From contig JACKBY010000032.1 of NCBI GenBank assembly GCA_020634335.1, positions 1-24,727 of the forward strand: a stretch of 24,727 bases of DNA. Direction: 5' to 3'. A program made the position numbers and the translations under genes. Source of the DNA: Promineifilum sp. GTDB lineage: Bacteria > Chloroflexota > Anaerolineae > Promineifilales > Promineifilaceae. The notes under the pieces were generated by a model that did not search any database, was not told the DNA's origin, and worked only from the letters and a program-made list of their open reading frames with translations. Below are positions 6,944-14,428 of the stretch, in pieces (the stretch's first letter is position 1; every line of letters begins with the position of its first letter).

Positions 6944-7363
6944 ATGTTCCTGGGCGAATACCGACACACGATTGACGAGAAAGGGCGATTGACCATACCG
7001 GCCAAATATCGCGGACTGCTGGCAGCCGGCATGGTGATCACCCGCGGCTTCGACCGAAATCTGATGGCGTTCTCGCTTGAGGGTTGGGAAGAATTAGCCG
7101 CTCGCGTCAAAAGCCTGCCCTGGAGCGATCCCAGCGCGCGCGAGTTTCGCCGGCGTGTTTTTTCCGGCGCGGTCGATCTTGTTCCCGATCGGCAGGGGCG
7201 GGTGTTACTGCCCCCCTTTCTGCGGGAGTTTGCCAACATCGACAACGACGTCGTCATCACCGGTATGCTGGATCACTTGGAAATCTGGAATACCGATGCC
7301 TGGGAACCTGTTCGCGATGCAGCCGAAAGCGACGAACAGCATTGGGAAAGTCTCGGCATTTAA
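6944..7363 (+). CDS. mraZ: Transcriptional regulator MraZ
   Basis: DNA-binding regulator of the dcw cluster, 139 residues, the normal family length. It has two swapped-hairpin AbrB-type repeats. The first (about 5-45) carries the hallmark 'DEKGRLTIPAKYR', and the second (about 78-120) carries 'DRQGRVLLPPFLREF'. MraZ forms a ring-shaped oligomer that reads direct repeats; three matching GTGGG boxes lie about 75-100 bp upstream. I place the start at ATG 6944 (MFLGEYRHT), the typical family N-terminus, rather than the TTG two codons earlier at 6938; only a weak GAG precedes it. First gene of the presumed operon; rsmH follows after 79 bp. Confidence 0.95.
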   Translation: MFLGEYRHTIDEKGRLTIPAKYRGLLAAGMVITRGFDRNLMAFSLEGWEELAARVKSLPWSDPSAREFRRRVFSGAVDLVPDRQGRVLLPPFLREFANIDNDVVITGMLDHLEIWNTDAWEPVRDAAESDEQHWESLGI

Positions 7364-7366
7364 AAA

Positions 7367-7399
7367 GCCCGTCACACGCCGGCAGCGAACGGGCCGGCG
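7367..7399 (+). other. Overlapping inverted repeats in the mraZ-rsmH spacer
   Basis: CGCCGGC (7377-7383) pairs with GCCGGCG (7393-7399) across a 9-nt loop. Alternatively GCCCGT (7367-7372) pairs with ACGGGC (7389-7394). The two hairpins exclude each other. There is no T-tract. They could tune rsmH translation or transcript processing, but such G+C-rich repeats also arise by chance in this genome. Confidence 0.3.
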
Positions 7400-7442
7400 A
7401 GGGTGATTTGACAAATCGCCCCACGAGGATCGATAAGATGAC

Positions 7443-8393
7443 ATGGTCGACCATGAACAGCCAAACGACTACGGCCACCAACCGGTGCTCCTGCATGAGG
7501 TTATGGCCTACCTCGGCCCACAACCGGGCGGCTTGTTCATCGACGGCACGCTGGGCGCCGGCGGGCACGCGGCGGCCATTCTGGCCGCCACAGCGCCGAC
7601 CGGCCGGCTGCTCGGCTTCGACCGCGATCCCTCGGCCCTGGCCTTTGCCACTCGACGACTCACCCCTTTCGGCGAGCGTTTCGTCCCCGCCGGCCACAGC
7701 TACGCCGAAATGGGCCCCGTCGCACGTGACCGGGGTTTTTACCCCGTTGACGGCATCCTGCTCGACCTGGGATTATCGTCGCGGCAGCTAGAAGATGGAA
7801 ATCGCGGGTTTTCCTTCCTGAAGGATGGCCCGCTGGATATGCGGTTCGATCCCCAAACGGGGGAAACAGCCGCCGATTTGATTAACAATTTATCTGCGGA
7901 GGAACTGGCGGATATTTTCCGGCGGTACGGTGAAGAATCACAAAGCCGGCGCATTGCCCGGCTCATCGTCAACAACCGTCCGCTGCACTCGACGACCGAC
8001 CTCGCTCGCCTCATAGAAAGCGAGATAGGGCGTCGTGGGAAGCCGGGCCGCCACCCGGCCACGAAAGTGTTCCAGGCCTTGCGCATCGCGGTCAACAGCG
8101 AACTGGACGAAGTGGAGCGCGGCATTCGCGCCGCCGTCGAATTACTGAGACCCGAAGGGCGTTTGGCCGTCATCAGCTTTCACTCGCTGGAGGATCGACT
8201 GGTGAAGCATTTCTTCCGCGATGCGGCGCGCGACTGCGTGTGCCCGCCCGAGCAACCAGTATGCACCTGTGGCGCTCGGCCGGCGCTTCGATTAGTTACG
8301 CGGAAAGCCATCCAGGCGACGGCCGAAGAAATATCGGCCAACCCACGCAGTCGTAGTGCTCGGCTGCGAGTGGCGGCAAAAACAGGGATTTAG
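7443..8393 (+). CDS. rsmH: 16S rRNA (cytosine(1402)-N(4))-methyltransferase RsmH
   Basis: S-adenosylmethionine-dependent methylation of C1402 in the ribosomal P site. The 316 residues are the usual length and show the family motifs in order: 'HQPVLLHEVMAYL' (12-24), SAM-binding 'DGTLGAGGH' (34-42), 'GFDRDPSA', 'ILLDLGLSSRQLED', 'GPLDMRFDP', 'KVFQALRIAVNSEL', 'RLAVISFHSLEDR' and the C-terminal 'NPRSRSARLRV'. A Cys cluster near the C-terminus ('CVCPPEQPVCTCG') is also typical. The start at ATG 7443 keeps the usual short N-terminus. The next gene begins 1 nt after its stop, showing tight coupling. Confidence 0.96.
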   Translation: MVDHEQPNDYGHQPVLLHEVMAYLGPQPGGLFIDGTLGAGGHAAAILAATAPTGRLLGFDRDPSALAFATRRLTPFGERFVPAGHSYAEMGPVARDRGFYPVDGILLDLGLSSRQLEDGNRGFSFLKDGPLDMRFDPQTGETAADLINNLSAEELADIFRRYGEESQSRRIARLIVNNRPLHSTTDLARLIESEIGRRGKPGRHPATKVFQALRIAVNSELDEVERGIRAAVELLRPEGRLAVISFHSLEDRLVKHFFRDAARDCVCPPEQPVCTCGARPALRLVTRKAIQATAEEISANPRSRSARLRVAAKTGI

Positions 8394-8394
8394 A

Positions 8395-8883
8395 ATGATG
8401 GCAACGCCGGAAGATAAACGTCAACCTCGTCAGGCCAGGGAGCTGGCTCGACGCTTTGGATTGCTCACCCAGGCACAGGCCGCGGCCGGGTGGGCGGTGA
8501 TCATCATCCTGGGCGCATTGCTGGGCGTCATTTATCTCAACCAGATCAGCAAGGTGGCCACCATCGGCCGCCGGGTGCAGCGTGAGCAGGCCCAACTCGA
8601 CGAAATCAAGCGCCAGAATGCCGATTTGGAACTCCTGATCGCCGAAGCCCAGGCGCTCGACCGGCTGGAAGATGAAGCTCGCCGGCTGGGGTTCGTGCCC
8701 TCCACCCCGGACGATACCGATTACATCGCCATCCCCAACTATCCCAGCGAACCTGCTCCCGAACGCGACCAGGAACCAGGTTTCGTCGAGCAACCGGAGA
8801 CGCCGGAGTCCATGTGGGAGGCCATCGTCCTGACCATCCGGGATTTGGGGATCGATCTGACCCGTGGAGAAGCCAATGAATAA
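8395..8883 (+). CDS. ftsL: FtsL-like septum formation initiator
   Basis: A 162-residue bitopic divisome protein, assigned from position (between rsmH and ftsI) and topology, since FtsL sequences diverge strongly. A basic cytoplasmic N-terminus (1-30) precedes a transmembrane helix (31-49). A coiled coil follows (about 56-98, rich in Q/E/R/L heptads), then 'LGFVPSTPDDTDYIAI', which fits the end of the FtsL/DivIC family fold. A non-typical acidic Pro/Glu-rich tail and a last amphipathic helix (about 138-158) extend it. It would recruit and activate FtsW-FtsI. AGGGA at 8384-8388 lies 6 nt before ATG 8395; ATG 8398 is an alternative. The last codons overlap the ftsI start. Confidence 0.7.
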   Translation: MMATPEDKRQPRQARELARRFGLLTQAQAAAGWAVIIILGALLGVIYLNQISKVATIGRRVQREQAQLDEIKRQNADLELLIAEAQALDRLEDEARRLGFVPSTPDDTDYIAIPNYPSEPAPERDQEPGFVEQPETPESMWEAIVLTIRDLGIDLTRGEANE

Positions 8884-10570
8884 CAGTCAATACAGACGCC
8901 TGATAGTGGTGGCGGCCGGCATTGGCGTTGTCATGCTCATCGTTGTCGGCCGGTTGTTCGCCTTCCAGATTACGCAGGGAGAGACGTTCAAGGAAAATTT
9001 GATTACGGATGCACCCGTCATCGATCAGCCGGAGCGCGGGGTCATCTATGACCGCAATGGAGCGATCCTGGCCGTCGACCGCTGGGATTATCGCGTGGCT
9101 GTTTCGCCCACCATTCTCAGCGATCCCGAGGCACTGGCCGACTCGTTGGCCCCTATCCTGCAGATCCCTCGCGGCCAGCTCCTCTATGACATGGAGTCGC
9201 CCTACATGTACGTTGTGTTGGCCCCTCGCGTCACGTCCGATGTAGCCGATGCCATTCGCGAAATCAAGTACGCCGACGAGGTACAACTAGACCCGCTGCC
9301 CCGCCGCTTCTACCCCCAGGACCAATTGATGTGCCACGTACTGGGCTACGTCAGCTATGAAAACGTGGGCGGAGCGGGCGTTGAGGGAGAGTATCAGGAA
9401 CAGTTGAAGGGCGAAGAGGCCAGCGCCACCGTGCCCTTCTCGCCCCTGCGCGAGCAAAAGTCCGTCATCGCCCGCGAAGGCTCCGACCTGGTCCTGACAA
9501 TCGACCGTAGTGTGCAATATCTCGTCGAGCAACACCTGAAGCAGGCCCTGGTGGAACATGGCGCGGTCAGTGGATCGATCATCGTGATGGATCCCCGCAC
9601 CGGCGCGTTGCTGGCGATGGCCGCCGAGCCGTGTTACTCGCCCAACGACGTTCTCCATATCCCCGAAGGCGCGACGTTTAATCCCCTGATCAGCGCCGCC
9701 TACGAACCCGGGTCGGTCATGAAACTCATCACCATGGCCGCGGCGCTCGACTCGGGCACTGTGACGCCGGAGACGACCTATAACGATACGGGAGCCATCG
9801 AAGTCGGCGGCCACATCTCCTATAACTGGGACCGCGGCGCCCACGGCGTCGTGGATATGACCACCCTGCTGGCACGTTCGCTCAACGTGGGCGCGGCGAC
9901 CATCGCCACCTGGATGGGGCCGACGACCTTCTACGATTATTTCCAGCGCTTCGGTTTCGGCCATAAAACCAATATTGATATCATGAGCGAAGCGGACGGG
10001 TTCATGCCCCTCCCCGGCAGCGGCGACTGGAGCGAAGATCGCCTGGCCACCAATGCCTATGGGCAAGCGCTAAACGTAACGCCGCTGCAGATGATCTCCT
10101 CCGTGTCAGCCTTGGCTAACCATGGTCTTTTGATGCAGCCCTACGTCGTGGCCGAAGTCCGCGACGAGTTCGGCGCCCACCCCCACCAGCCTGTACCCGT
10201 TGGTCAAGTCATCAGCCAGGCCACAGCCGACCAAATGACGGCTATGGCAACCATTGCCGTTCAGCAAGAAGTTACCGAAGCCCTAGTCGAAGGCTACACC
10301 GTGGCCGGCAAAACAGGCACAGCACAGATCGCCGAATCGTTCGGTTATCACCCGACCGACGTAATCGGCTCTTTCATCGGCTGGCTACCGGCTGATGACC
10401 CGCAAATCATCGTTTTCGTGAAACTTGACCGGCCAACCAGCGCCCCCTGGGGATCGATGACGGCCGCGCCTGTTTTCGCCAAGTTGGCCAAAGAACTGGT
10501 CGTCATGCTCGACATCCCTCCTGACTCAATTCGCTTGCAAGCCAATGCCTCCGCCGGAGGCGGTGGATAA
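8876..10570 (+). CDS. ftsI: Septal peptidoglycan transpeptidase FtsI (class B penicillin-binding protein)
   Basis: Cross-links septal peptidoglycan outside the membrane. It has 564 residues: an N-terminal transmembrane helix (about 9-31), a dimerisation domain starting with 'RGVIYDRNGAILA', and a C-terminal transpeptidase domain. The catalytic triad motifs are all present: SxxK as 'SVMK' (S280-K283), SxN as 'SLN' (S335-N337) and 'KTG' (479-481). No C-terminal PASTA domains are present, so it is closer to FtsI than to SpoVD/PBP2x types. ATG 8876 is chosen over the GTG at 8864 because GGAG (8866-8869) sits 6 nt upstream; it overlaps the preceding stop by 8 nt, implying translational coupling. 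The partner glycosyltransferase FtsW is encoded downstream at 14429. The gene that normally follows, murE, is absent. Confidence 0.95.
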   Translation: MNNSQYRRLIVVAAGIGVVMLIVVGRLFAFQITQGETFKENLITDAPVIDQPERGVIYDRNGAILAVDRWDYRVAVSPTILSDPEALADSLAPILQIPRGQLLYDMESPYMYVVLAPRVTSDVADAIREIKYADEVQLDPLPRRFYPQDQLMCHVLGYVSYENVGGAGVEGEYQEQLKGEEASATVPFSPLREQKSVIAREGSDLVLTIDRSVQYLVEQHLKQALVEHGAVSGSIIVMDPRTGALLAMAAEPCYSPNDVLHIPEGATFNPLISAAYEPGSVMKLITMAAALDSGTVTPETTYNDTGAIEVGGHISYNWDRGAHGVVDMTTLLARSLNVGAATIATWMGPTTFYDYFQRFGFGHKTNIDIMSEADGFMPLPGSGDWSEDRLATNAYGQALNVTPLQMISSVSALANHGLLMQPYVVAEVRDEFGAHPHQPVPVGQVISQATADQMTAMATIAVQQEVTEALVEGYTVAGKTGTAQIAESFGYHPTDVIGSFIGWLPADDPQIIVFVKLDRPTSAPWGSMTAAPVFAKLAKELVVMLDIPPDSIRLQANASAGGGG

Positions 10571-10576
10571 AGATCG

Positions 10577-12004
10577 ATGAAACACGAGAAAGGCGGCCCC
10601 ACCCTGGGCCACATCCTGGCAGCGCTGACGGATTATCGACCGACCCATGAGGAGCCGGCCGTATCCACATTCGTCGTGGACAGCCGCCAGGCCATTGCCG
10701 GAAGCGTCTTCATCGTCTTTCATGGCAAGCACGTCGACGGGCACGAGTTCGTCGCCGATGCCTTCGGCCGCGGGGCCATGGCGGCGCTGGTAGAGCGTCC
10801 CATTCCCGGCCAGGCGTGGGCGACCATCGATACCCGCACCAGCCAGGTTACGCGGCCGGAACGGCTGCCGGTCGTCATCGTTGTCGACAACACCTTGCGC
10901 GCCTTGCAACAAATCGCGGCCCACTGGCGCGTGCAGTTCGACGTTCGCGTCATCGGCATCACCGGCAGCGTCGGCAAGACCTCGACCAAGGAACTGACCG
11001 CCGCCGTGCTGTCGCAACGCTATCGGACACTAAAATCCGAGGGCAACAAGAACAACGAGATCGGCGTCCCGTTGACACTGCTCAACATGCGAGCCTATCA
11101 CGAACGCGCCGTCATCGAGATGGGCATGTATGCCCAGGGAGAAATCGACCTGCTCTGCGATCTCGCCCGGCCCGTCGTCGGCGTCGTCACCATGATCGGC
11201 CCGGCGCATCTGGAGCGGCTGGGATCCATCGAGGCCATCATTGCCGCCAAGCAGGAACTGGTGATGGCGCTACCCGAAGACGGCACGGCTATACTGAACA
11301 TGGACGATCAGCGGGTGATGGGCATGGCCGCACACACACGCGCGCACATATTCACCTATGGACTGAATAATGACGCGGACTTGTGGGCCGACGAGATCGA
11401 ATCGATGGGCCTGGACGGCGTCCATTTCACCCTGCACCACCGTGGAGAAACCTTGAACGTGCGCGTTCCCCTGCTCGGCCGCCACAGCGTCCACACCGCC
11501 CTGCGCGCCGCCGCCGTCGGGCTGGTTGAGGGTCTCGACTGGAACGACATCATTACCGGCCTGGGGGCAATGACCTCACAGCTTCGCCTGGTCGTCATCC
11601 CCGGCCCCCGCGGCTCCCTGCTCATCGACGATACCTATAACTCGAACCCCGACTCCGCTTTGGCTGCGCTGAATCTTTTGGCCGATCTGGACGGCCGGCG
11701 CATCGCGGTGCTGGGCGACATGCTGGAGTTGGGCGACGCCGAGCGCCAGGCCCACCAGATGATCGGCCGGCGAGTCGCCGGCGTTGCCGATACGCTCATC
11801 ACCGTCGGCTCGCGTGCCCGCACGATTGCCCGCCAGGCAGTCTCCTCCGGCATGGCTGCCGACCAAGCCCACGCAGTTGATGATGCGCCGGACGCCGTGC
11901 CCCTTCTCGAAGAGATCGTGCAGCCCGGCGACGTGATCCTCATCAAGGGATCGCTGGGCATGAAAATGGATCGGATCGTCACCGCTCTGGGGAGGCTGGA
12001 CTAA
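10577..12004 (+). CDS. murF: UDP-N-acetylmuramoyl-tripeptide--D-alanyl-D-alanine ligase MurF
   Basis: ATP-dependent addition of D-Ala-D-Ala to UDP-MurNAc-tripeptide in the cytoplasm. The 475 residues show the Mur ligase P-loop 'GITGSVGKTST' (127-137, K134), the MurF signature 'SEGNKNNEIGVPLTLL', 'AVIEMGMYAQGEI', 'GPAHLERLGSIE', 'DDTYNSNPDSALAAL' and 'VLGDMLELGDAE', with 'IKGSLGMKMD' near the C-terminus. The N-terminal domain has 'TFVVDSRQAIAGSVFIVF', the MurE/MurF nucleotide-binding pattern. I considered MurE, but the NKNNEIG and YNSNPDS motifs are MurF-specific. The start is 6 nt after the ftsI stop, and its stop overlaps the mraY ATG by one base. Confidence 0.95.
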   Translation: MKHEKGGPTLGHILAALTDYRPTHEEPAVSTFVVDSRQAIAGSVFIVFHGKHVDGHEFVADAFGRGAMAALVERPIPGQAWATIDTRTSQVTRPERLPVVIVVDNTLRALQQIAAHWRVQFDVRVIGITGSVGKTSTKELTAAVLSQRYRTLKSEGNKNNEIGVPLTLLNMRAYHERAVIEMGMYAQGEIDLLCDLARPVVGVVTMIGPAHLERLGSIEAIIAAKQELVMALPEDGTAILNMDDQRVMGMAAHTRAHIFTYGLNNDADLWADEIESMGLDGVHFTLHHRGETLNVRVPLLGRHSVHTALRAAAVGLVEGLDWNDIITGLGAMTSQLRLVVIPGPRGSLLIDDTYNSNPDSALAALNLLADLDGRRIAVLGDMLELGDAERQAHQMIGRRVAGVADTLITVGSRARTIARQAVSSGMAADQAHAVDDAPDAVPLLEEIVQPGDVILIKGSLGMKMDRIVTALGRLD

Positions 12005-12990
12005 TGGGTTGGGCGCTAACCGTCGCCGCGGCCACCTTCCTGTTGTCGGTCATTTGGGGCAAGCCCTTGATCGAGATCATGCGGCGTCTGCGGCTGGGCA
12101 AAAGCATACGCATCGAAGGGCCGGCCACCCACGCCGCCAAGATGGGCACACCGGCCATGGGAGGTATCTTAATCGTCGCCTGGACTTTGTTGGTCAGCCT
12201 GGTGGTAAGTATCGTGCAGATCATACAAGCGCTGGAATTTGCTCAAAGCCTGGTCATTCCCCTGGGAGTCATGCTAGCCTACTCTATCCTCGGCGGTATC
12301 GACGACTACCAGGGGTTACGCCTCAGACCAGGCGAAGGCATGCGAGCGCGGGTCAAGATCTGGATTCAACTCGCCATCGCATTGGTTGCCGCCGTCCTGT
12401 TGTACTGGGTAGTGAACGAACGGCACGGCTGGGTGGCCGTGCCGACGGTCCCTCTTCTAGTCGATATTGGCCTCCTGTACATCCCGGCGGCCGTCATTCT
12501 GATCACGGGGTCCGCCAACGCCGTGAATCTGACCGACGGCCTCGACGGGCTGGCAGGACTCATCGCGGCCACCGCCTTCGTCGCCTATGGCATCATCGCC
12601 TTTCTGCAGGATCAGCAGTTTCTGGTCGTATTCAGCTTCATCGTGATCGGATCGACCTTCGGCTTCCTGTGGTACAACGCCAAACCGGCGCAGATGTTCA
12701 TGGGCGACGTAGGCGCACAGGCCCTGGGCGCGGCCCTGGGCGTCGTGGCCCTGATGACCAACCAGTGGCTCATCTTTCCGATCATCATCGCCATTCCGGT
12801 GGCGACGGAACTCTCGACCACCCTTCAAGTGCTGTACTTCAAGGCCACTGGAGGCCGGCGTTTGTTCAAAATGGCTCCTCTGCACCACCATTTCGAGCTG
12901 ATCGGCTGGAGCGAGACACAGATTGTCCAACGCTGGTGGCTCATCGCCATGTTGACGGCGATGATCGGCATCGCCTTGGCGCTGGTCTAA
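12004..12990 (+). CDS. mraY: Phospho-N-acetylmuramoyl-pentapeptide-transferase MraY
   Basis: Transfers phospho-MurNAc-pentapeptide from UDP to undecaprenyl phosphate, forming lipid I at the inner face of the membrane. The 328 residues form about ten hydrophobic helices. Family motifs: 'GPATHAAKMGTPAMGG', the Asp pair 'GIDDYQG', 'NAVNLTDGLDGLA', and 'APLHHHFELIGW' near the C-terminus. The Mg-binding motif usually read as MGDTGS is 'MGDVGA' here (233-238); the catalytic Asp (D235) is kept. The ATG shares a base with the murF stop (TAATG), so the two are probably translationally coupled. A 53-bp spacer to murD holds only a good Shine-Dalgarno. Confidence 0.95.
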   Translation: MGWALTVAAATFLLSVIWGKPLIEIMRRLRLGKSIRIEGPATHAAKMGTPAMGGILIVAWTLLVSLVVSIVQIIQALEFAQSLVIPLGVMLAYSILGGIDDYQGLRLRPGEGMRARVKIWIQLAIALVAAVLLYWVVNERHGWVAVPTVPLLVDIGLLYIPAAVILITGSANAVNLTDGLDGLAGLIAATAFVAYGIIAFLQDQQFLVVFSFIVIGSTFGFLWYNAKPAQMFMGDVGAQALGAALGVVALMTNQWLIFPIIIAIPVATELSTTLQVLYFKATGGRRLFKMAPLHHHFELIGWSETQIVQRWWLIAMLTAMIGIALALV

Positions 12991-13043
12991 ACCGCGGGAC
13001 AAGAATACAGCGAGCAAGATGATTTAAGGATTGGCAGGAATTA

Positions 13044-14411
13044 ATGCAAATGGACCCGCTAAACGGCAAAAGACTCGTGATTCTCGGTATGGCTCGTCAG
13101 GGCACAGCCCTGGCGCGCTTTGCCGTGGGCGTGGGGGCGTTTGTCACCCTGTCCGACATGCGCCCGGCCGACCAACTGAGTGCCGGTCTGGAATCATTAG
13201 CAGATCTGCCGGCCGAGCGCCTGCATTTTGTGCTGGGACATCATCCATTTGAATTGCTCGATGCCTGTGACGTGCTGTCTATCAGCGGCGGCGTTCCGGT
13301 CGATGCGCCGATTGTCGTGGAGGCCCGGAAGCGAGGCATCCCGCTGACCAACGACTCGCTGGAATTCATGCGCCGCACGCCCGCCCTCGTCGTCGGCATC
13401 ACCGGTTCGGCCGGCAAGACCACGACAACGGCGCTCGTGGGCCAAATGGGCCAGAAGTCGAACCGGCGCACGTGGATCGGCGGCAACATCGGACGGCCGC
13501 TGATCACGGATTTGGAACACATATCCGCCGGCGACTTGGTCGTGAAAGAGCTTTCCAGTTTCCAACTGGAGATATGGGCGCAGTGCAGCCCGCCGGTGGC
13601 CGCCATATTGAACATTACACCCAACCACTTGGACCGCCACAAGACCATGGCTGACTACGCCGCGGCCAAGGGTAACATCTTGCGCTTCCAGAAGCCCGAC
13701 GACATCGCCATCCTCTCGGCCGACGATCCCGGCTCGATGGCGATGCACCAACTGGTGCGAGGACGCCTCCGGCTGTTCAGCGCTCATCACCCCGTGGACG
13801 ACGGCGCCTTCGTTCGGGACAACCAGATCTGGCTCAAGGACAGCCACGGCGAAAAGGCGCTTTGCCCGGTTTCAACGGGCCGCCTGCTGGGTGCCCACAA
13901 CGTTTTGAATACGCTGGCGGCAGTCACCGCCGCCGACTCGGCCGGATTGCCCCACGAGGCCATCGTCGAGGGGATTCGCCTGTTCGACGGCGTGCCCCAC
14001 CGGCTGGAAATCGTCCGGCGGCTCAACGACATACTGTATGTGAACGATTCCATCGCCACCGCACCCGAGCGCGCGCTGGCAGCGATGCGAGCGTTCGAAG
14101 AACCGATTATCCTGCTGGCCGGCGGCCGGGACAAGGACATGATTTGGGATCGATGGGCGCGGCACGTGGCTCGCCGCGCCAAGCACGTCATCCTGTTCGG
14201 CGAGTTGGCGCCCTCGATGGCCGCCCACCTCGGAGAGGCGGCATCGCCTATCATCGTCGATACCCTGGCCGAAGCCGTCTCCGTAGCCCACGACAAGGCG
14301 TCGCCGGGCGACGTAGTACTGTTATCGCCCGGCGGCACCAGCTTCGACAGCTACACCGATTTTGTGGAACGAGGCGAGCACTTTCGATTATTGGTTAGAG
14401 ATCTGGAGTAA
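13044..14411 (+). CDS. murD: UDP-N-acetylmuramoylalanine--D-glutamate ligase MurD
   Basis: Adds D-Glu to UDP-MurNAc-L-Ala. The 455 residues contain a Rossmann N-terminus ('RLVILGMARQGTA'), the P-loop 'GITGSAGKTTTTA' (118-130, K125), 'GGNIGRPL', 'KELSSFQLEIW', 'NITPNHLDRHKTM', 'VPHRLEIV', 'LLAGGRDKDM' and 'LSPGGTSFDSYTDFVERGEHF'. The usual DSKATN motif reads 'NDSIATAPERAL' (334-345): I337 and A340 replace Lys and Asn. Such variants exist in divergent MurD lineages, and the acceptor (D- or L-Glu) should be treated as D-Glu by default only. AGGA (13036-13039) supports ATG 13044. Confidence 0.93.
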   Translation: MQMDPLNGKRLVILGMARQGTALARFAVGVGAFVTLSDMRPADQLSAGLESLADLPAERLHFVLGHHPFELLDACDVLSISGGVPVDAPIVVEARKRGIPLTNDSLEFMRRTPALVVGITGSAGKTTTTALVGQMGQKSNRRTWIGGNIGRPLITDLEHISAGDLVVKELSSFQLEIWAQCSPPVAAILNITPNHLDRHKTMADYAAAKGNILRFQKPDDIAILSADDPGSMAMHQLVRGRLRLFSAHHPVDDGAFVRDNQIWLKDSHGEKALCPVSTGRLLGAHNVLNTLAAVTAADSAGLPHEAIVEGIRLFDGVPHRLEIVRRLNDILYVNDSIATAPERALAAMRAFEEPIILLAGGRDKDMIWDRWARHVARRAKHVILFGELAPSMAAHLGEAASPIIVDTLAEAVSVAHDKASPGDVVLLSPGGTSFDSYTDFVERGEHFRLLVRDLE

Positions 14412-14428
14412 CGCGAGGAGAGACGACA

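Noticed and set aside
6793..7260. Minus-strand frame of 155 residues over the mraZ promoter and gene
   Set aside because: It covers the MraZ operator and mraZ itself and resembles no protein.
8606..10066. Long minus-strand frames opposite ftsL/ftsI
   Set aside because: Shadows of the firmly identified ftsI; His/Asp-rich translations with no family features.
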